Origin: JBHJGP01 sp050331695
GTDB taxonomy: Bacteria > Pseudomonadota > Alphaproteobacteria > Geminicoccales > Geminicoccaceae
Assembly: GCA_050331695.1 (NCBI GenBank)
Contig: JBHJGP010000015.1
Location: 103,689 to 167,688, forward strand
Direction of reading: 5' to 3'
DNA: 64,000 bases
Positions 61,232 through 64,000 of this stretch are shown piece by piece (the first letter of the stretch is position 1; each line of letters begins with the position of its first letter). The notes below the pieces were generated by a model, which saw only the letters and a list, made by a program, of their open reading frames with translations, did no database searches and had not been told where the DNA came from. The position numbers and the translations under genes are program-made.

Positions 61232-63109
61232 ATGTCAGGCGGTGATTCTAAAAAACGGCTGGACGCATTCCAGAGGGCTGTTGCGGCGACCACTCGGGCG
61301 CTGGCCGCCGAGCCCGGCCTGACGATCGCCTTTCGCGGCAATGATCGCCGGCGCAACAGCCCGGCCGCCGATCTTCGCCTCCAGGGTCCCAAGCCCGACC
61401 TACACGCGGCCGACGTGGCGCGCGTCCGGGGCGAGGCCGACGGTTTCGCGCTTCGCGTGCGCCATCACGACACCAAGCTACACCGGCAGTTTCAGCCGCA
61501 GGGGGAGACCGCTTCGGCCCTTTTCGACGCGCTGGAGCAGGTTCGGGTCGAAGCGGTCGGCTGTTCCAGGATGGCCGGGGTCAAGGCCAATCTGGCAATG
61601 GCCCAGGCGGCCCGGCTGAGCCAGCCCACCGAAGGCAATATCAAGGATCAAGCGCCCGATCGGGCCGATGAGGGCGCACTGGCCCAGGTCGCCGAACTCT
61701 ACATTCGAGAGCGGCTTTTGGATTTTCAGGCGCCCACCATGTACCGGCCTATGGTCGAGCGGTGGCGCGAGTTCCTTGACCATCGCCTGGCCACCGGCCT
61801 GGGTGACCTTAAAGAATGTATCCAGGATCAATCCGAGTTCGCGCTTCAGGTCCGGGACATGCTGAAAAACCTTGGCCTCGAGGACGAACTCGACCCGCTG
61901 CCGCCGGATCAGGAGGAACAGGAAAGCGAGGATCAGGACGGCAAGGATCCCCAGGGTTCGGGCGAGGAGGAGGCCGATCAGGATCAGGGTGGCAGCAGTG
62001 ATCAGGACGCCAGCGATAGCGAGGGAGACAGCGGCGACGACGATGAGGAGATGGCCGGGGATTCCGAGGAGCAGGGCGGCGAGGATGAGATGCAGCCGGT
62101 CGGTTCCGATCAGGATGCCGGCGAGGAGGCGCCGCAAAATCTCCCGCAGCTGACCGCGGTTCCGGGCGATCCCGAGTCCTACAGCGTGTTCACCCATGCC
62201 CATGACCAGATCATCGAGGCGGACGAATTGTGCAGCCAGGCGGAGCTGACCCGCCTCAGAATGCAGCTCGACCAGTCGCTGGAGCGCTTTCAGGGCATGA
62301 TCGCGCGCATGGCCAATCGGCTTCAGCGCAAGCTGATGGCCCAGCAGACCCGCTCATGGCTGTTCGATCTCGATGAGGGTCTGTTGGACACGGCCCGTTT
62401 GCCCCGGGTGGTGGTGACGCCCGGATCGCCTCTCTCCTTCAAACAGGAAAAGGATACCGAGTTTCGGGATACCGTCGTCACGCTCCTGATCGACAATTCC
62501 GGCTCGATGCGTGGACGGCCGATCGCCGTTGCCGCTGCTTGCGGCGACATTCTCGCCCGCACGCTGGAGCGCTGCGGGGTCAAGGTCGAGATCTTGGGCT
62601 TCACCACCCGCGCCTGGAAGGGCGGCCAGTCGCGCGAGGCCTGGCTCAGAGCAGGCAAACCCGGCAATCCCGGCCGGCTCAACGACCTCAGGCACATCGT
62701 CTACAAGAATGCCGATGCACCCTGGCGGCGGGCAAGGCGCAGCCTCGGCCTGATGCTGCGCGAAGGGATCCTGAAAGAAAATATCGACGGCGAGGCCATC
62801 CTTTGGGCGCACCAGCGGATCGCCAACCGTCCGGAGCAGCGCAAGATCCTGATGGTGATCTCCGACGGTGCGCCGGTCGACGACAGCACGCTGTCGGCCA
62901 ATCCGGGCAACTATCTGGAAAAGCATTTGCGGGACGTGATCGATCATGTGGAGAACAGGTCACCGGTCGAGCTTGTCGCCATCGGTATCGGCCACGACGT
63001 CACCCGCTATTATCAGCGTGCGGTGACGATCTCCGATCCGGAGCAGTTGGGCGGCGCGATGCTGGGTAAGCTCACCGAACTGTTCGAAGAGCGCCACACC
63101 TCCCGCTGA
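61232..63109 (+). CDS. cobT: Cobaltochelatase subunit CobT (VWA domain)
   Basis: A 625-residue partner of CobS. The N-terminal region ends in an extremely acidic linker (about 225-300, mainly Asp/Glu/Gly/Ser), and the C-terminal VWA domain has the MIDAS motif LIDNSGSMRGRP and VISDGAPVDDSTL. The MIDAS metal site couples CobS hexamers to CobN. The acidic linker is typical of CobT. The frame is intact, and operon order with cobS is standard. Confidence 0.96.
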   Translation: MSGGDSKKRLDAFQRAVAATTRALAAEPGLTIAFRGNDRRRNSPAADLRLQGPKPDLHAADVARVRGEADGFALRVRHHDTKLHRQFQPQGETASALFDALEQVRVEAVGCSRMAGVKANLAMAQAARLSQPTEGNIKDQAPDRADEGALAQVAELYIRERLLDFQAPTMYRPMVERWREFLDHRLATGLGDLKECIQDQSEFALQVRDMLKNLGLEDELDPLPPDQEEQESEDQDGKDPQGSGEEEADQDQGGSSDQDASDSEGDSGDDDEEMAGDSEEQGGEDEMQPVGSDQDAGEEAPQNLPQLTAVPGDPESYSVFTHAHDQIIEADELCSQAELTRLRMQLDQSLERFQGMIARMANRLQRKLMAQQTRSWLFDLDEGLLDTARLPRVVVTPGSPLSFKQEKDTEFRDTVVTLLIDNSGSMRGRPIAVAAACGDILARTLERCGVKVEILGFTTRAWKGGQSREAWLRAGKPGNPGRLNDLRHIVYKNADAPWRRARRSLGLMLREGILKENIDGEAILWAHQRIANRPEQRKILMVISDGAPVDDSTLSANPGNYLEKHLRDVIDHVENRSPVELVAIGIGHDVTRYYQRAVTISDPEQLGGAMLGKLTELFEERHTSR

Positions 63110-63266
63110 TTGGGCCCGGGCTAAAGGGCCGCGTTCGATCGGCCGCGCCGATTAACGCTGGTTAAGTATGCACCCTTTGGTGACGAAAGCGCGATCATGA
63201 TTGTCGCTTTTCGCCTTTCGCGTTAGATGCCGGCCATCCTCGAATGTGACAAGGGTGGAAGCGTCG

Positions 63267-64000
63267 ATGGCGGGTGCGCCTGACAGCCATAACCAAGATC
63301 TGTTGCCTGCAGGCGAGACGACAGGTTCGAGCATCACCGGGGCCATCGGCACTACGGGCGAGGGTGGCGAAGATGAGGCCAACGGTCTCAAGCGTCAGGA
63401 CGAAAGTGACGAGGGCGCCGGCTTCGCCCACCTAACGGCGACACCGCCTCAGGAGACCGGCCTTCCTTTGCTTGCGGGCACGGACGGCAAGGACAAGCTG
63501 ATCGGCGGCAGCGCTGCCCAGGAGATCGTCGGCCTGGCCAGCAAGGATGTGATCAAGGGCTTTGGCGGCGACGACATCATCCGCCCAGGCCTGGACAAGG
63601 ACTATATCAAGACCGGCAAGGGCGATGACTGGGTTCTCGGCACGGCGGTGGAGCTGGACCAGGATCATGTCGCGGATTTTTCGGGTGGTGACCGAATCCT
63701 GGTCGAGGGCGCTCAGTTTTCGGCCGACTCCGCGACCCTGACCGAGAGCGAGGGGTCCTTCTTTCTGGCGGTCGATCTGGACGGCGACGGTGTTGATGAC
63801 CTTTCCGTCAAGCTCACTGGTGATCTGATCGGCGTGGATATCGCGGCGGCGGAAGGCGGCACGGTTTTGTCCGTGGGCGATCAGGTGGTTGTCGGTTCGG
63901 GCGCGGACGAGCCCACTGACGAAACACCGGGCGAGGAAACGCCGGGTGCGCAGCCGACAGACGAAACGCCTGGTGACGAAACGCCGAGCGATGACCAGCC
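63267..64000 (+). CDS. RTX-like acidic calcium-binding protein, N-terminal part
   Basis: An open frame from ATG 63267 (GGTGGAA 8 bases upstream) that runs off the right edge, with 244 residues visible. It starts MAGAPDSHNQDLLPAGE, has no clear signal peptide, and contains degenerate RTX-type turns (DGKDKLIGGSAAQEIVGL, GFGGDDIIRPG, GKGDDWVLG), a VDLDGDGVDD calcium-loop-like motif and a TDETPGDETPGxx repeat run. RTX proteins of this kind are exported by type I systems and fold in calcium. Whether it is a toxin, enzyme or adhesin cannot be told from this part. Confidence 0.7.
   Translation, partial: MAGAPDSHNQDLLPAGETTGSSITGAIGTTGEGGEDEANGLKRQDESDEGAGFAHLTATPPQETGLPLLAGTDGKDKLIGGSAAQEIVGLASKDVIKGFGGDDIIRPGLDKDYIKTGKGDDWVLGTAVELDQDHVADFSGGDRILVEGAQFSADSATLTESEGSFFLAVDLDGDGVDDLSVKLTGDLIGVDIAAAEGGTVLSVGDQVVVGSGADEPTDETPGEETPGAQPTDETPGDETPSDDQ

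Overview
The window is a high-GC stretch of an alphaproteobacterial chromosome, most likely from an aerobic or microaerobic, heterotrophic, Rhodospirillales-like lineage. The evidence is a cbb3 oxidase operon with FNR boxes, a hemC-hemD-mic60-hemY order, the cobST subunits of the aerobic cobaltochelatase beside a J-domain gene, a heterotetrameric sarcosine oxidase, a sorbitol/mannitol (smo-type) ABC operon, and a tRNA-Thr gene that encodes its CCA end. No integrase, transposase, CRISPR array or rRNA was seen.

Layout. 1-5.7 kb: ccoNOQP and the start of ccoG (minus strand), an Fnr/Crp regulator whose expected third cluster cysteine is a serine, and a DUF2189 membrane protein. Exact FNR boxes lie before ccoN and between the regulator and the DUF2189 gene. 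5.9-8.8 kb: a secreted serine hydrolase and selO. 8.8-16.3 kb: a polyol uptake and oxidation operon (smoEFGK, a HAD phosphatase, mannitol dehydrogenase) with a divergent SorC-family regulator. 16.3-21.0 kb: a zinc-starvation cluster of two COG0523 GTPases, a DUF1826 protein, an AztD-like periplasmic zinc chaperone and a small protein, with a Zur-type palindrome before each GTPase. 21.1-23.9 kb: a STAND-type NTPase with TPR repeats beside tRNA-Thr(CGT).

23.9-29.7 kb: hemC-hemD-mic60-hemY with divergent tsaD. 29.7-36.1 kb: a GlxA/GbdR-type activator and soxBDAG. A short orphan Flp pilin gene follows. 36.5-41.1 kb: pgk, a small unknown gene, a DhnA-type class I aldolase, a ThiE-like gene, efp and suhB. 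41.2-47.5 kb: a MotA/ExbB-like channel protein, a MotB-like OmpA protein, a small membrane protein and a 1086-residue coiled-coil OmpA protein, which look like one ion-driven envelope machine. 47.5-51.9 kb: a thioesterase, an unknown protein, argG, grpE, hrcA and an RRM protein.

52-60 kb: an MFS transporter, a puuA/puuD-like pair for gamma-glutamyl-polyamine metabolism, an Hsp20 gene with a heat-shock promoter and a ROSE-like RNA thermometer, a beta-carbonic anhydrase, a fatty-acid-hydroxylase-type enzyme and a MATE exporter. 60-64 kb: a J-domain protein, cobS, cobT and the start of an RTX-like acidic protein that runs off the window. The best candidates for something undescribed are the four-gene stator/coiled-coil locus, the zinc cluster, and the Fnr protein with an altered cysteine set.
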